Source: Erodium maritimum
Lineage: Eukaryota; Streptophyta; Magnoliopsida; Geraniales; Geraniaceae
Length of the DNA: 64,000 nucleotides
NCBI GenBank assembly: GCA_963921825.1
Contig: OY997589.1
Location: 53,252,546 to 53,316,545 of the forward strand
Direction of reading: 5' to 3'
Part shown: positions 44,301-56,700 of the stretch, in pieces
Numbering within the stretch: the first letter of the stretch is position 1
Layout of the letters: each line of letters begins with the position of its first letter
The notes under the pieces: model-generated
What the model was told of the DNA's origin: nothing
What the model saw: only the letters and a program-made list of their open reading frames with translations
Database searches by the model: none
Program-made: the position numbers and the translations under genes

Positions 44301-44687
44301 TGTTCCAGGAGAAATTAAAGAGATCTTTTCTTCTAGTTGTAGCCATAAGTTTCTTCTCCTCACAGCATTTGATGGAGCATAAACATTTATAATGCAGCAC
44401 TGAGTTTGACACCTTTGAATTTGACCAAACCACAGAGAATGTGAATAGCAAAAATCACCATTTTTCCATATGATAATTAGACCTCCTGAAGTATCAATTG
44501 CATCTAAGTGGCAGGAGTCCCACCCCTAATGGAGGCCACAAGATCTGAAGAAATTTGAAGGAAAGATATCCAGCTTAGATTCTTGGATTAGAATGAAGTT
44601 GGGGTCTTTCTTGCGGATCAAGGAACTGAAGCAACTCCTCTTTTGCTGAGAGGAGATTCCTCTCACATTCAATGAGAGGAATTTCAT
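41388..44687 (-). pseudogene. LINE C ORF2 (left copy), broken
   Basis: ATG at 44687 (minus) opens KFLSLNVRGISSQQKRSC; the right copy has TTG here. The endonuclease part is badly decayed (stops near 44530 and 44190). The RT is largely open at 42461-43750, with KASGPDGYTLKFFQ, KADFEKVFDRVSW (Ala to Val beside the catalytic block), SRGLRQGGALS and LQFADDNIFF. A longer T-run near 42500 shifts the frame. The rest continues at 42142-42492 and 41388-42311 through a complete zf-RVT (VPAKITAFCWLACLEAIPTR, CPVCNNDLEDASHTILH) to the stop at 41388. A stop before LWLERPF near 43790 is shared with the right copy. Confidence 0.85.
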
Positions 44688-44693
44688 GGCTTC

Positions 44694-44970
44694 TTAGAGT
44701 TGTTTAGAACACTTGGAGGCCTTTTCCAACTGGGAATCCGGATCAGAATCTTTATCAAGGTCTGGTACTTCTTCCTCTGACCCTTTACTAAAATCCACAT
44801 AGAGCTTCTTGAGATTTTGTAGATCATTGATCTGATTTAGAATAAACTGATCTGCAACAGATGCTTTCAGGCCTATAGCTTTTCCAAAGCCCCATGCTTT
44901 TTTGGCAAAGGTGTCTTCTTCTAGGAAATTTCTTTTTTTTTTCCTTTTCCAGCTGAGAGGATGAAGGAGT
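44694..44970 (-). pseudogene. LINE C ORF1, C-terminal remnant (left copy)
   Basis: Reads FAKKAWGFGKAIGLKAS and IADRFILNKINDLKN, then an acidic tail, matching the C-terminus of LINE A ORF1 in layout. It ends six bases before the ORF2 ATG. Confidence 0.75.
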
Positions 44971-45280
44971 TGATAGCCTGATTGGTCGCCTCATAACAAG
45001 CTATGAATTCTACTGCCATAGTGGAAGGAGCTATAAATGTCTGCTTAGCACTTCTCCAAGATATAGCTCATATAGACAACATGTAGACATAACCAGAAGT
45101 GGATCTCTTAGTATCTTGACAACTCGCAAGATCAGAATCAGAATACCCAATGATCTTCAAATTTTCTGACTTCCGATAGGTGAGCATATACTCCTTTGTT
45201 CTCTGTAAGTATCTCATGACTCGTTTGGATGCTTTCCAATGATCCATACTGAGAGGCTTTCTTTCTAAACCATAAGTTCA
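44960..45280 (-). pseudogene. Ty1/copia RNase H fragment
   Basis: The minus strand reads MDHWKASKRVMRYLQRTKEY, MLTYRKSENLKIIGYSDSDL, DTKRSTSGYVYML, a TGA stop, AISWRSAKQTFIAPSTMAVE and FIACYEATNQA. This is the conserved region between RT and RNase H of plant copia polyproteins. Only about 105 codons survive. It joins LINE C on one side and LINE D on the other. The part at 44960-45029 is duplicated in the right arm. Confidence 0.85.
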
Positions 45281-47922
45281 GTTGAAGCAGATTGGCTTCA
45301 AAGACCCTTTACAGAAGAAGAAATTCTCAAAGCCTTAATGGCATGTGCTGGGGATAAGGCAACTGGCCCAGATGGTTTTACCTTGAGGTTTTTCCAAGTA
45401 TGCTGGCCTATAATTAAAGGAGATCTATGTACTTTCTTCCATCACTTTCATTATTCTGCTCATATTGGCAAAGGACTCAACTCTTCCTTCTTAACTCTAA
45501 TTCCCAAATGTGATTCTCCTCACTCATTTGATGACTATAGACCCATAAGTTTAATGGGGGTGCCTTACAAGATTCTCACAAAATTATTTTCCACAAGATT
45601 AAAGGTGGTTGTGGGGAGTTTAGTAGGCTTTGAGCAAACAGGTTTCATTATGGGTAGACAGGTTCTGGATGGACTTTTAGTGGCTTCAGAAGTGGTGGAG
45701 GTTATCAAAAAATCAATAGACAAGAGTTTGATCTTCAAGGCTGATTTTGAGAAAGCATTTGATAAAGTCAGTTGGTCTTTCATTATGGAAATTCTGACTA
45801 AAATGGGTTTTGGCCTTCTCTGGAGAATGTGGATTTCTTCTTGCTTGAGAGCTTCAGTATTTGTCTTAATAAATGGTTCCCCAAGTTATGATTTTCAAAT
45901 GTAAAGAGGCTTGAGACAAGGTTGTGCACTCTCCCCTCTTTTGTTTGTGATAGTGGCAGAAGTATTAAACCAAATTATGAAGGCTGGGATCATTGGCAAT
46001 TTCTTTGAGGGTATTCAAATTGGTTCTTCTGCTCCTATAATCTCACACCTACAATATGCAGATGATACACTTTTCTTCATCAAAGCCTCCTCACAAGGAG
46101 TAGAGAATCTCAAATCTGCATTGGCAATGTTCCATATAATCACTGGACTGAGTGTTAACTTTGACAAATCCATCATGATCCCTTTCAACACCTCTGAAGC
46201 TGAATTCTCTGACTTGGTTGATTCACTAGGCTGTACTACAGGCTCACTTCCTTTACCTTATTTGGGTTTTTCACTAGGGGCCAATCCAAGGAAGATCAAG
46301 ACTTGGAAACCAGTCATGGACAAATTCAAAAAAGCAATGGGTTTATGGCCGGCCAAGCTCCTCTCTCTAGGAGGAAGAATCACTCTTATCAAGTCTACCC
46401 TAAGTGCATTACCTCTATATTTTTTCTCAATCCTAAAGGCCCCAAAGGCAGTCATCAAAGCCTGTGAGAGTTGGCAGAGAAGATTTTTATGGCATGGTTC
46501 TATGAAATCAAGGGTCTTTTGCAAAGTGAACTAGTTTATGGTTTGCAAATCAAGAAGGGCAGGAGGCTTGGGAATCAAAAGATTGGTTGACATGAATATA
46601 TCTTTAATGGCTAAATGGTGGTGGAGATTTGCTCTAGAGGACAAGGCATTATGGAAGCAGATCATATGTTCTAGATATGGTTGGAACTTAAAGGATTGGG
46701 ATCTATCTTCAGTTTCAGATATTGGCAATTCAAGCTTCTTCAGTCAAATTCTGCAGCTTGCTAAAGACCAAAGATTCTCAAATTTTTTTGGATCCAAAGG
46801 ATGTCTTTGGAGCTTAGGGAGGGGCAACAAGATTCATTTCTGGACAGACTTGTGGTGGGGTGAAACTTCTTTCAAATATCTATTTCCTAGAATCTATTTG
46901 TTATCAGGATCTAAATCTGCTCTCATAGAAGATCTATGGACTGATGGACAATGGGACTTGAATTTGAGAGGATCTCCAAGAGGCTGGGAAGAGGAAGAAT
47001 GGGGTTTGATCTGCTCTATTCTTTTAGGGGTCCATCCTACTGAGAGGGATGATCTATTGTCTTGGTACCATGATGACAAAGGCTTCACTGTTAAGAGGAT
47101 GTACTCATTTCTTGCTCCTCAAGGATCAGCTTGTTCTTATTGGACAAAGCACCTTTGGTCTCCTGGTTTGGCCCCCAAGATCACTGCCTTTTGTTGGCTA
47201 GCATGTCTAGAGGCAATTCCTTCAAGATGTTTCCTTGAAAGCAGGGGCATGCAATTTGCATTAGATGACTTGATCTGCCCCTCTTGTCATTGGGATTTTG
47301 AAGATGTTTCTCGTATCCTAATTCATTGTAGACATTCCTGGGAGATATGGGGATCAATCATTTCCTGGTGGGGAATTCAGTGTGCTATATCTGGAAACTT
47401 AAAAGGCCTCTTTGGTTCTTGGGTTTATCTATGCAAAAGACCCTTCAGAAAAGCTTGGGGAAAGATACTAAAGTTAACTTGCTGGTTAATATGGCTTGCT
47501 AGAAATGACAGTGTTTTTAACAATGTGGAGTTCAATGCTGCAGTGATTTTTGCTAAGGTGCAGAATACAAGCTTCTCTTGGGAATGGTCTGCTTTCTCCC
47601 CAGCAAAGCATTTTTCATTCCATCTTTGGGTGCTTGATCCTCTCCAGTGCCTCTCAATTCATTGAGGGGACTGGTTTATCTTTCTTGGCTTGGTTTACTT
47701 CAGAGGGTTGTGGGTGGGGTTTTGGGCTGGCTTGGGTGGAGTGGAGAGGTGAGGCCTAGGTTCATTTTGTGAGTTGGCTTTTTTTGTGCCTCGTTCTGCT
47801 GTGTGTGGGTTGTTTGTTGGTTTTGGTTCTTACCCCTCTTCTGAGTGTGGGTAGTTTCTTTTTTTGGGCTTTAGTTTGTTGGCCTTCTCGGCCTCTATCC
47901 TTTTGTTGGTTTTGTGCAGGTT
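45281..47922 (+). mobile_element. LINE D fragment in the spacer of the inverted duplication
   Basis: A plus-strand LINE lacking everything before the RT (5' cut at about 45281, joined to the copia fragment) and lacking its tail (3' cut at 47922, joined to the right-arm copia stub). It contains the ORF2 C-terminal two thirds and about 257 bases of T+G-rich 3' UTR. It is not repeated in the arms. Confidence 0.85.
45284..47665 (+). pseudogene. LINE D ORF2 fragment (RT and zf-RVT)
   Basis: A single frame runs from EADWLQRPFTEEE to the stop at 47663-47665 with just two in-frame stops: TAA at 45902-45904 (before RGLRQGCALSP) and TAG at 46532-46534. The RT shows ATGPDGFTLRFFQ, KADFEKAFDKVSW and LQYADDTLFF (YADD in place of the FADD of the other LINEs). 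The zf-RVT shows LAPKITAFCWLACLEAIPSR and CPSCHWDFEDVSRILIHC. Apart from the two stops it is well preserved, so the truncation is fairly recent or the decay limited. Confidence 0.88.
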
Positions 47923-47998
47923 TCCTTCCACTATGGCAGTAGAATTCATAGCTTGTTATGAGGCGACCAATCAGGCTATCAACTCCTTCATCCTCTCA
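47923..47998 (+). pseudogene. Copia stub (right arm)
   Basis: Reads PSTMAVEFIACYEATNQA, the same copia residues as 44960-45029, cut at the arm edge and joined to LINE D 3' UTR sequence. Confidence 0.8.
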
Positions 47999-48257
47999 GC
48001 TGGAAAAGGAAAAAAAAAGAAATTTCCTAGAAGAAGACACCTTTGCCAAAAAAGCATGGGGCTTTGGAAAAGCTATAGGCCTGAAAGCATCTATTGCAGA
48101 TCGGTTTATTCTAAATAAGATCAATGATCTAAAAAATCTCAAGAAGCTCTATGTGGATTTTAATGAAGGGTCAGAGGAAGAAGTAGCAGACCTTGATAAA
48201 GATTCTGATCCGGATTCCCAGTTGGAAAAGGCCTCCAACTGTTCTAAACAACTCTAA
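47985..48257 (+). pseudogene. LINE C ORF1, C-terminal remnant (right copy)
   Basis: Reads EEDTFAKKAWGFGKAIGLKA, IADRFILNKINDLKN and an acidic tail ending in TAA at 48255-48257. The 5' side fuses into copia-derived residues, so any longer frame here is chimeric. Confidence 0.75.
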
Positions 48258-48263
48258 GAAGCC

Positions 48264-51214
48264 TTGAAATTCCTCTCATTGAATGTGAGAGGAATCTCCT
48301 CTCAGCAAAAGAGGAGTTGCTTCAGTTCCTTGATCCGCAAGCAAGACCCCAACTTCATTCTAATCCAAGAATCTAAGCTGGATATCTTTCCTTCAAATTT
48401 CTTCAGATCTTGTGGCCTCCATTAGGGGTGGGACTCCTGCCACTTAGATGCAATTGATACTTCAGGAGGTCTGATTATCATATGGGAAAATGGTGATTTT
48501 TGCTATTCACATTCTCTGGAGGTGGAGGGAGCTTTATTGTGGTTTGGTCAAATTCAAAGGTGTCAAACTCAGTGCTGCATTATAAATGTTTATGCTCCAT
48601 CAAATGCTGTGAGGAGAAGAAACTTATGGCTACAACTAGAAGAAAAGATCTCTTTAATTTCTCCTGGAACAATCCTACTTTTGGGGGGAGACTTCAACAC
48701 AGTATGCGCAGCTCAAGAAAGAGCCTCACAAAGATCTGGTGGATCAGACATAATCAATTTTTTGCATTTTATCCAAGCATTATGACTCTTAGATCTGCCT
48801 CTCAATGGTGGTAAAAGCTATATATGAACTAGATATTCTTGTGGAATCAAGGACCCTCACACCTTCTGAGAGTTCCATCAGATGAGAGCTAAAAGCCAAT
48901 CAAATCTTGAAGTATAAGCAACTTTCCAAACTGTGGAGCCAAAAGGCTAGGAAGAAGTGGTGGGCTGATGGAGATAAATGTTCTAAATACTATCATAGAG
49001 TGGCCAATTACAAGGGAGTCCTTAAAAAGATTAATTAGATTTGGTACAAAGAAAGCATCCTCTCCAAGCCAGATGAGATCAAAGCAGCTGCAGCAGAACA
49101 TTTTGCTAATAGATTCTCAGAAGACTCCAATTCCTTTGTAAATTTGTATGATCTTCCTTTCAATTCTTTCACTCAAGAGTAATCGCTTTGGCTTGAAAGA
49201 CCATTTATAGAAGAACAAATCTTGCAAGCTCTTATGGCATGCAATCCAGACAAAGCTTCAGGCCCTGATGGCTACACTCTAAAATTCTTCCAAGTCTGCT
49301 GGAATATCATCAAAGAGGACCTATTGAATTTCATGCATTGCTTCTTTCACAGTGATCAGCTAGGAAAAGGCCTTAACTCCTCTTTCTTGACCCTAATTCC
49401 CAAGAACAAGGCTCCACTTTCTTTTGATGATTACAGGCCTATAAGCCTAATGGGAGGAGCTTACAAAATACTCTCCAAACTTTTATCCACAAGGCTAAAG
49501 CAGGTGATGAGCTTCATTTTAGGGGAGGAACAATTTGGCTTCATACAAGACAGAAAAATCATTGATGGTATCCTAATTGCTTCTGAGATTGTTGAGTATA
49601 TCAAAACAACCAACCAAAAGGTCATTCTCTTAAAAGCAGACTTTGAAAAGGCCTTTGACAGGGTTAGCTGGACCTACCTGATCAGAATTCTAACCAAAAT
49701 GGGGTTTGGCCAAGTATGGAAGTTATGGATCATATCTTGTCTAAGAGCTCATGTATCAGTATTAATAAATGGCTCCCCAAGCAAGGATTTCCAAATGTCT
49801 AGAGGTCTCAGGCAAGGCGGTGCACTCTCTCTATTGCTCTTTGTTACTGCTGCTGAGGGTCTAAATCAAGTTATGAAAGCTGGTCTGACACAAGGGCTAT
49901 TTAAAGGAATACAATTTCAACAAACTGGTCCAACAATCTCACATTTACAGTTTGCAGATGACAATATCTTCTTCATACAAGCTACAACAAATGGTGCCTT
50001 ATGCCTCAAGCTTTCCCTGACTATGTTCACTTTGTCCTCTGGACTAAAAATAAATTATGATAAATCAGAAGCCATCCTATTTAATCTAGAAGAGGATGAG
50101 GAGCAACAATTGCTTGACATATTGGAATGCTCTAGGGGTAAACTGCCAACTACCTATCTTGGATTCCCATTAGGAGCAAATCCCAAAAGAATCAAAACCT
50201 GGGAGACAATAATTCAGAAGTTTAAGGATGCTTTGGGGCTTTGGCAAGCTAAACTACTTTCTTTAAGAGGTACAATCACCCTCATCAAATCTACTCTTAG
50301 TGCACTGCCTCTATATTTCTTTTCCATTATTAAAACCCCCAAAGGAGTCCTGAGAGAAATGGAATCCTGGCAGAGAAGATTCTTGTGGCATGGGACTTCT
50401 TCAGCTAGGAATTTTAGCAAAGTTGCCTGGAATAAAGTGTGTAGATCAAAATCTGAAGGTGGATTGGGAATAAAAAACTTGGCTCAAATGAATATAGCCC
50501 TCCTTGCTAAGTGGTGGTGGATATTTGCCTTAGACATCAATTCACTATGGAAAAGAGTCATTTGTAGCAAATTTGGTTGGTCTACTTCAGAATGGGATCT
50601 GTCTACTTTTCAAGAAATTGGTGGATCCAGCTTCATGAATCACATACTTGCTATAAATAATGATCATAGATTTCAAGACGTGTTTGGCATCAAAGGAATG
50701 TCTTGGAAGGGTTGTAATGGCTCTAGCGTATTATTCTGGAATGACATTTGGTGGGGAGATACTCCTCTCAGATATGTCTTCCCAAGGCTGCATACACTCT
50801 CACAGAAAAAAGAAAATATTGGTTGTTGATGCTTGCTTGGATGGGGAATGGGATCTAAGCTTCAGAAGAGGTCCTAGAGGGAGAGCTGAATCAGACTGGT
50901 TGATGCTTCAACAAATTTTATCTGGTATTAATTTAACACAAGAGGAGGATTTACTTTCCTGGATAGGAGACCCCAAAGGTTTTACAGTTAGGAAATTATA
51001 TTTACTCTTGGACAATCCTACCTCAGCATCCTCAGTCAACTCCTCTTGGACAAAAGCTCTCTGGCTAAAAGGGGTTCCAGCAAAAATTACAGCCTTTTGT
51101 TGGTTGGCCTGTCTAGAAGCCATTCCAACCAGGTGTTCTATGGACTCTAGGGGGATGCAGCGATCACTACAAGGCTCTCCTATGACTTTCCATATCAGGA
51201 TGAGCTCCTCTTAA
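48264..51214 (+). pseudogene. LINE C ORF2 (right copy), broken and shortened
   Basis: The start codon is TTG where the left copy has ATG. The endonuclease is decayed (stops near 48423 and 48785), but WCSIIN-type CCIINVYAPS and LLLGGDFNTVCA remain. The RT is open at 49222-50829 with KADFEKAFDRVSW, SRGLRQGGALS and LQFADDNIFF. After a frame change near 50820 the zf-RVT starts (VPAKITAFCWLACLEAIPTR), but a deletion of about 369 bases (equivalent to 41429-41797 in the left copy) removes its cysteine/histidine half and joins SLQG directly to SPMTFHIRMSSS. Confidence 0.85.
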
Positions 51215-52531
51215 TGCAGCTTCTGAGGTGAACTTTGGTCCTATGATTCTGATTTATATTGAGGTGATGTTCTCTAGGTTCTAAGAACTGGTAGTGATCT
51301 TCCTTTGGTATTGGAAAGCTTTTGTTGGTATAACAATTTCTCCTTCAAGTTGCTGATCTGTCGCTTGGGTCCCAAGTCACTCTTGACCTCCCATTCTGGT
51401 GCTGTTCTCTTGTTCTCTATGGGTTAAGATTTGGATGTGATCTTCTTTTGGTTCTGGAAATCTTTTGCTGGTATACCAAATTTTGGTTAAATTTGCTGAA
51501 ATGCTGCTGGTGTCTCACCTCACTTTGCTTTGCTATATTGACCTTCAAGTTTGGGCTCTCTCTGATGTTGGTTACCTTAGTCCCAAGCCATCTCTCTTTA
51601 CTTTCTTTGGGTTGTTGTTTAGGACCGGTTTTCATCCTATGCATCTTTTTGTTAGTCTCTTCTAAGTTAGCTGCTCTCTGATCTGGGCTCCCTCATCTTT
51701 GGCCTGATCCCTTGGGGTTCTTGGGGTTTTGGGGTGGGTTTGGGGGTGGGATGGGTACTGTTGTGAGTCTGGTAAGGTTTATCCCTTCTATCCTTTGTTG
51801 GTCGGTGGTCCTGTTTTTTTAGGACTTGTGTGTGGGTGCTACTCCTCTCTGTCTGCAATGTTTGGCTGTCTGTGATGGGTGGGTAGTTCATTGTCTAGGT
51901 AAGGGTTTCTTCTATGTGTTCTGCTTTTCCCTTGCAGGTCCCTTGGTGCTGATCCTCTAAGTTTGATTACCTCTAAGATTATCAGTTACACTAGCTTAGA
52001 AGCATATGACTTTTCTACAAAGATGTGAAGACTTGGTTCCAATAGCCTCAATCCATTTCTTGGTGCATGCCAACTATTGGTGTACTCAGTGCAAAAAGGA
52101 TGGTAAAGCTGAAGAAAATATTGGAGTGCATACTGCATAATGGATGGTAGTATATTTTTAGTGATCAATTCAAGCTTGGAGTGCCGACTGCATAATTGGA
52201 TGGCAGTGAAGTTCAAAAATGAGACAATTGGATGGCAGTAAAGTTCTAAATTCTGATCTGGGAAATTCTTGCCATTACCTTTGATGAAATGGTATTCTGG
52301 TGGCTCTGAAAATCTCAGCCACAGTCTGGTCTATTCAGAGTTTCTCAGTAGAGTTTGATCTTTTGTTCATTTTAATACCTTGTGTTTCAATAAATTTCTT
52401 TTTCATGCCTAGTGTCTTGGGGTTCTTTTTTCTTGGTTTAGGTGGTTATGTTTTGTTGTAAGCTACTTATGTACCTCCTCTTTTATCTCGAAAGAGGTTT
52501 TTAATTTAAATTTGTTTTCCGATAAAAAAAA

Positions 52532-52835
52532 GACCAATAATTCACCTTTCGTGAAGAGTTCAACACTTGGAAGCAAGCAACTAATCGATACAGCTATTGA
52601 AATAGCTTTATCAGTGACCTCACTGATATTTCACCGCGACCGATATTTAGAACCTTGGAAGTAACTAATCGATAAAGCTCCGAGCCGGAGCTGAAAGTCA
52701 GCAGCACCCCCTCTCCTTGAACCTAGAAAGAAAATCAGGAAGGAAATGAATCTCCATGAAGCCTTGCCTTCACCGGCCACAACATGAATCAACTCCCAAC
52801 CAACATTGAGTCCATATGATCTATGGTAGAATTCA
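52532..52835. other. Unique spacer between LINE C and LINE B (right arm)
   Basis: Mirror of the left-arm spacer 39766-40069. No coding content. A few point differences from the left arm. Confidence 0.8.
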
Positions 52836-52850
52836 GGAATGGATTCTAAC
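52836..52850. repeat. LINE B target site duplication, 3' side
   Basis: GGAATGGATTCTAAC directly before the LINE B poly-T, repeated at 59699-59713. Confidence 0.92.
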
Positions 52851-53409
52851 TTTTTTTTATCAGCAATTTTTTGAAATTTTATAAACCGAATCTTCGAAAT
52901 TCAAGAGTCGATCAAGGGCGTACCCTCAAAGGTGTTACAAACATTCAAGTCTACTCAAAACAAATCTACCCCCAACCTCCCAACAATTAGGTTACTTGAC
53001 CCGCAAGTCAACTTACAAACTAATCCACTAGCAGTCTCTTGACCCGCAAGTCAAGACAATCCCATCCCCAACCAACTTACAAACCTCACCCAACCTATAA
53101 CAACAATTACAGCAACCCAAACCCTTTAAAGGTAACTATTGCTTCAAAAAACTCTTGCCTTCACCTTGAGATCAAGTACTTCAGTAAAACCAAAGGCATG
53201 AAAGTGACAAAACACTGCATCAAACTGAATTAGAAATTTACACAACTCAAGTCAATCTATGTGTAACCTCAATAGGTTCTCCCAACCAACTTCTTTAAGA
53301 TCAGTTCCACCAAATAGTATTGGCAGTTCCTCAAACCCAAAAGCAAAGCTAAACTCAGCAGCAGTTCTTCAGTTGTTCTACCTATTCAATATCAAAGAAG
53401 GGAGAAACC

Positions 53410-53414
53410 ACAGG
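53410..53414. other. Empty insertion site of the gypsy element
   Basis: A single ACAGG (CCTGT on the minus strand) in otherwise continuous LINE B 3' UTR. The same sequence flanks the gypsy element at 28190-28194 and 39187-39191. Confidence 0.93.
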
Positions 53415-53729
53415 TATCTGTCCTAAAATGGTTAATTATCCAACAACAGGTTCAACACTCAACCTATGATTATCTACCCTCACACACATAGGCAAGAAGG
53501 GGAAGAAGCAAATAGAACCCACACACCAGTACAATAAAATAAAATAGTAGAGGATAATAAAATAGGAGCAGAGTTCCGTACCAAAAGCTCACAACACTCC
53601 CCAAAAAAACCCTTTAATCCAACCCAGAACACCCCAAAAGAGCAAAAGTAAATTAAAAAGAGATCACAAGGAACGAAACACAAAGTGACCTCGAATCTGT
53701 AGTCTGCAACAACTCAAGGGATCATTTAT

Positions 53730-56700
53730 CTAGGATAAAAATGAGAAAGATTGCCCATTCTTAAAATTTTCCCACAGTAATTGATAAGCATCGTTTTGTA
53801 TTTGTTGAAAGATCTCTTGTGGTGTCTGAAATAGATTGTTGAAGCAAACATGGTTTCTGCTCAGCCAAATTCTTCATAAAATCACATAAAAGAGTAAAGT
53901 CCAATTTTTCCTAGACCTGATGGGGCACAAGGACTCCCAAGACATGAACCAGTTGAGAATTGTATCAGGATGTGTAGTCCTCATTCCCCACGAATCTAAC
54001 ACCAGATTCCAAACCTAAGAAGAAATAGTGCACCCTAGAAAGAGATGATCAAGTTCCTCGGGATCTTCAGAACAGAAAGGGCGCCCTATATTATCACTAT
54101 AGAGACCTCTGGCCAACAGATAACATTTTGTTGGAACCCCTTGCATACATACCAGCCAGGCAAAAGCAGCTACTTTAGGAGGGAGAATGGGAGCCCATAA
54201 TAAGGCAGGCCAATCCAGTGAGACAATTGTAGAAAAATCTAAAGCCTCGTACATTTTTTTAACAGAAAAACCTCTGTGATCCAAAATCCAAGAAGCTATA
54301 TCATCTCCTATAGTAAGACTTATGCCATTAATAGCATCACACAAAAGATTAAATTGATCTAACTCTCATCCCCTCAAATCCCTTCTGAATAACAAGATCC
54401 ACTCCCAATCAAACAAGAATGAAGATACCAGACCACCCTTTTGAATACTAAGATGATACAACCTCTGAAAATTAAATTGAAGAGGAGTGTCCAAAGCCCA
54501 CTTATCTTCCCAAAAACAAACTCTATTCCTAGAGACAACCCTCCACTGAATGCCAACAGCTGCAATGGCATTAGCAAATTTAGGACATTGAAGAAGAGAC
54601 TCCATATGATTAATAAACTTTGGCCACTCAATAATATGCAGTTGGAGAGATTCCAAGCTGAGCTGTCCCAACCAAATTTTGCACACAACAATTGTTTCCA
54701 GAGTGAGTAGTTTCCAGAGCAAATCTCCACCACCACTTAGCTAAGAGGGCTTTATTCATTATGTGGAGATTTTTGATTCCCAAACCCCCAGCTCCCTTAG
54801 GCCTACAAATTAAATTCCATCTGATCTTGTGTAAGACTTTCTTAGAAACAATACCATTCCATAGGAATCTTCTTTGCCACTTCTCCATCTCTTATATGAC
54901 ACATTTGGGTGCTTTAAATAGTGACATATAGTATAAAGGAAGGGAGCACAAGGAGGATTTAATCAAAGTAATTCTCCCCCGAAAGGATCTGGATTTAGCT
55001 TGCCAAAGACTTCATCTTTTTTTGAATTTACTAATGATGGGCTCCCAAGTCTTCTTCCTCTTGGGATTAGCCCCCAACAGAAAACCAAGGTAATCAAAAG
55101 GGAGATCCATAGCAGTGCAACCCATAATTTGTGTGATCTCATGCACTGACACTATATTAGCATTCATCACCATTACCCTTAATTTTTGAAAATTGATCTT
55201 CAACCCTGTGGACTTTTGTAGACAGTTGAGGATATGTTTGAGGTTGATGGCTTGTTGAATCCCAGCTTCAATAAAGACGAGTGTGTCATCTGCAAATTTT
55301 AGGTGTGAGATCTCAGGACCTTGGTTGTTACATTTAATGCCAGCAATCATTTTAGTTTCTCTCCCTTTGATCATAAACAAGTGTAGGCTCTTAGCCAATA
55401 ATGCAAAAAAGAGAGGTGATAAGGAGCAGCCCTGTCTAAGTCCCCTCAACCATAGGAAGTCTTCTGATGGAGACCCATTAATCAATACTGAGGACCAAGC
55501 TTTAATGCAAACTTGAATCCAGGAGGTCCAAATGTGACCAAAACCCATAAACTTAAGAATATTCAAGAGGGCACCCCAGTTAACATGGTCATAGGCTTTC
55601 TCAAAGTCCACCTTGAGAATAATAACCTCCCGCCCTGACCTTTTAATGGAATGTAGTAGCTCAGATGCAATTAAAATGCCACCTAAAATCTGTCTTCCTG
55701 ATATGAAACCAGACTGAACATCATGGACCATATAATTCATTACCATTTTCAACCTTGAGGCCAATAATTTTGAGATGATCTTGTAGATGCTGTTGATAAG
55801 GCTAATTGGTCTAAATTTCTCAAAAAACTAAGGAGAATTGTGTTTTGGGGATGTGAGTGATAAAGGTGGAATTTAGACCCTTTCCCGAAGTTCCACCCAA
55901 AAAGAAATGTTGCAGACAGGCCATGATATCACTTTTAATAATATCCCAACAACTTTGGTGGAATTTCATTGTGAAACCATTAGGACCAGGTGCCATCTCC
56001 CCATTGCAAGCTTTAATGGTTGTGAGCACCTCCAACTGAGTAAAAGGGAATTCCAATCCTTTTGATTGAGAAAGGGAGAGAGTGACAAAAGGAAGAGAGG
56101 ATAAATCTATACAAACAGTAGAATTATCCAAAAATCTTAATGTAAAATGCTGATTGGCCAAACTCTTGATCTCAATGGGGTTAGTAATAGTGAGCCCATC
56201 CACCGATAGTTGAGTGATCCTTTTCTTGCACCATTATAATTGGCAATGAGATGGAAATTTTTTGTACATCTATCATCGTCCTTAGACCACTTATTCCTAG
56301 CCTTTTGAAACCACATCTTTGCTTGCAATTTTAATTTCTGAGTTAACTTGTCTTGCAAGAAAGCCCTATGAGACATCTCTTGAGGATCAAGGGATCTACT
56401 GTCCACAATACTATCCAAACCTATGATCTCCAGTGTAAGGGTTTCAATCTCCTTTTCAACCCAGCCAAAAACTTTAATGTTCCAAGATCTATAGAAGGCC
56501 TTCAAAGATTTTAATTTGAACCAAAGTATATAGGATGGAGACCCAGATGGTTGTACAGATTCCCAAAACTGTTTGGTGTGTGAAAGGAACAGTGGATGTG
56601 TTGTCCAAGCATTTATATACTTGAAAGGCCTAGGACCCCAATCAATAGTGGGATTGCTGAGGAGAATGGGTTTGTGATCTGAAATGGTCCTAGGAAGGCA

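Larger units (their letters stand above)
40070..44975 (-). mobile_element. LINE C (left copy)
   Basis: Minus-strand LINE: T8 tail (40070-40077), 3' UTR with hairpin, ORF2 (41388-44687) and an ORF1 C-terminal piece (about 44694-44970), after which the sequence changes to a copia fragment. 5' truncated. It is tail-to-tail with LINE B. Confidence 0.85.
22084..45029 (+). repeat. Left arm of a large inverted duplication
   Basis: Read against the reverse complement of 47923-59526, this arm matches through LINE B, the unique 0.3 kb between LINEs B and C, LINE C, and the first 70 bases of the copia fragment. The main differences are the gypsy insertion (28195-39186) here and a 369 bp deletion in the other arm. 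Without the gypsy element and its extra TSD the arm is about 11.95 kb; the other arm plus its deletion is about 11.97 kb. A sampled 205 bases next to the gypsy site differ at 5 positions. Confidence 0.9.
47985..52531 (+). mobile_element. LINE C (right copy)
   Basis: Mirror of 40070-44975: ORF1 remnant, ORF2, 3' UTR, hairpin at 52477-52497 (CCTCTTT/AAAGAGG) and tail TTTTCCGATA with A8 (52523-52531). The long 3' UTR (51215-52522) contains two diverged copies of a block with GATCTTC.TTTGGT.TGGAA (51297 and 51437), also present in the left copy. Confidence 0.85.

Noticed and set aside
47864-48118. 84-codon frame across the copia stub and LINE C
   Set aside because: A chance fusion of LINE D 3' UTR, copia and out-of-frame LINE C sequence.
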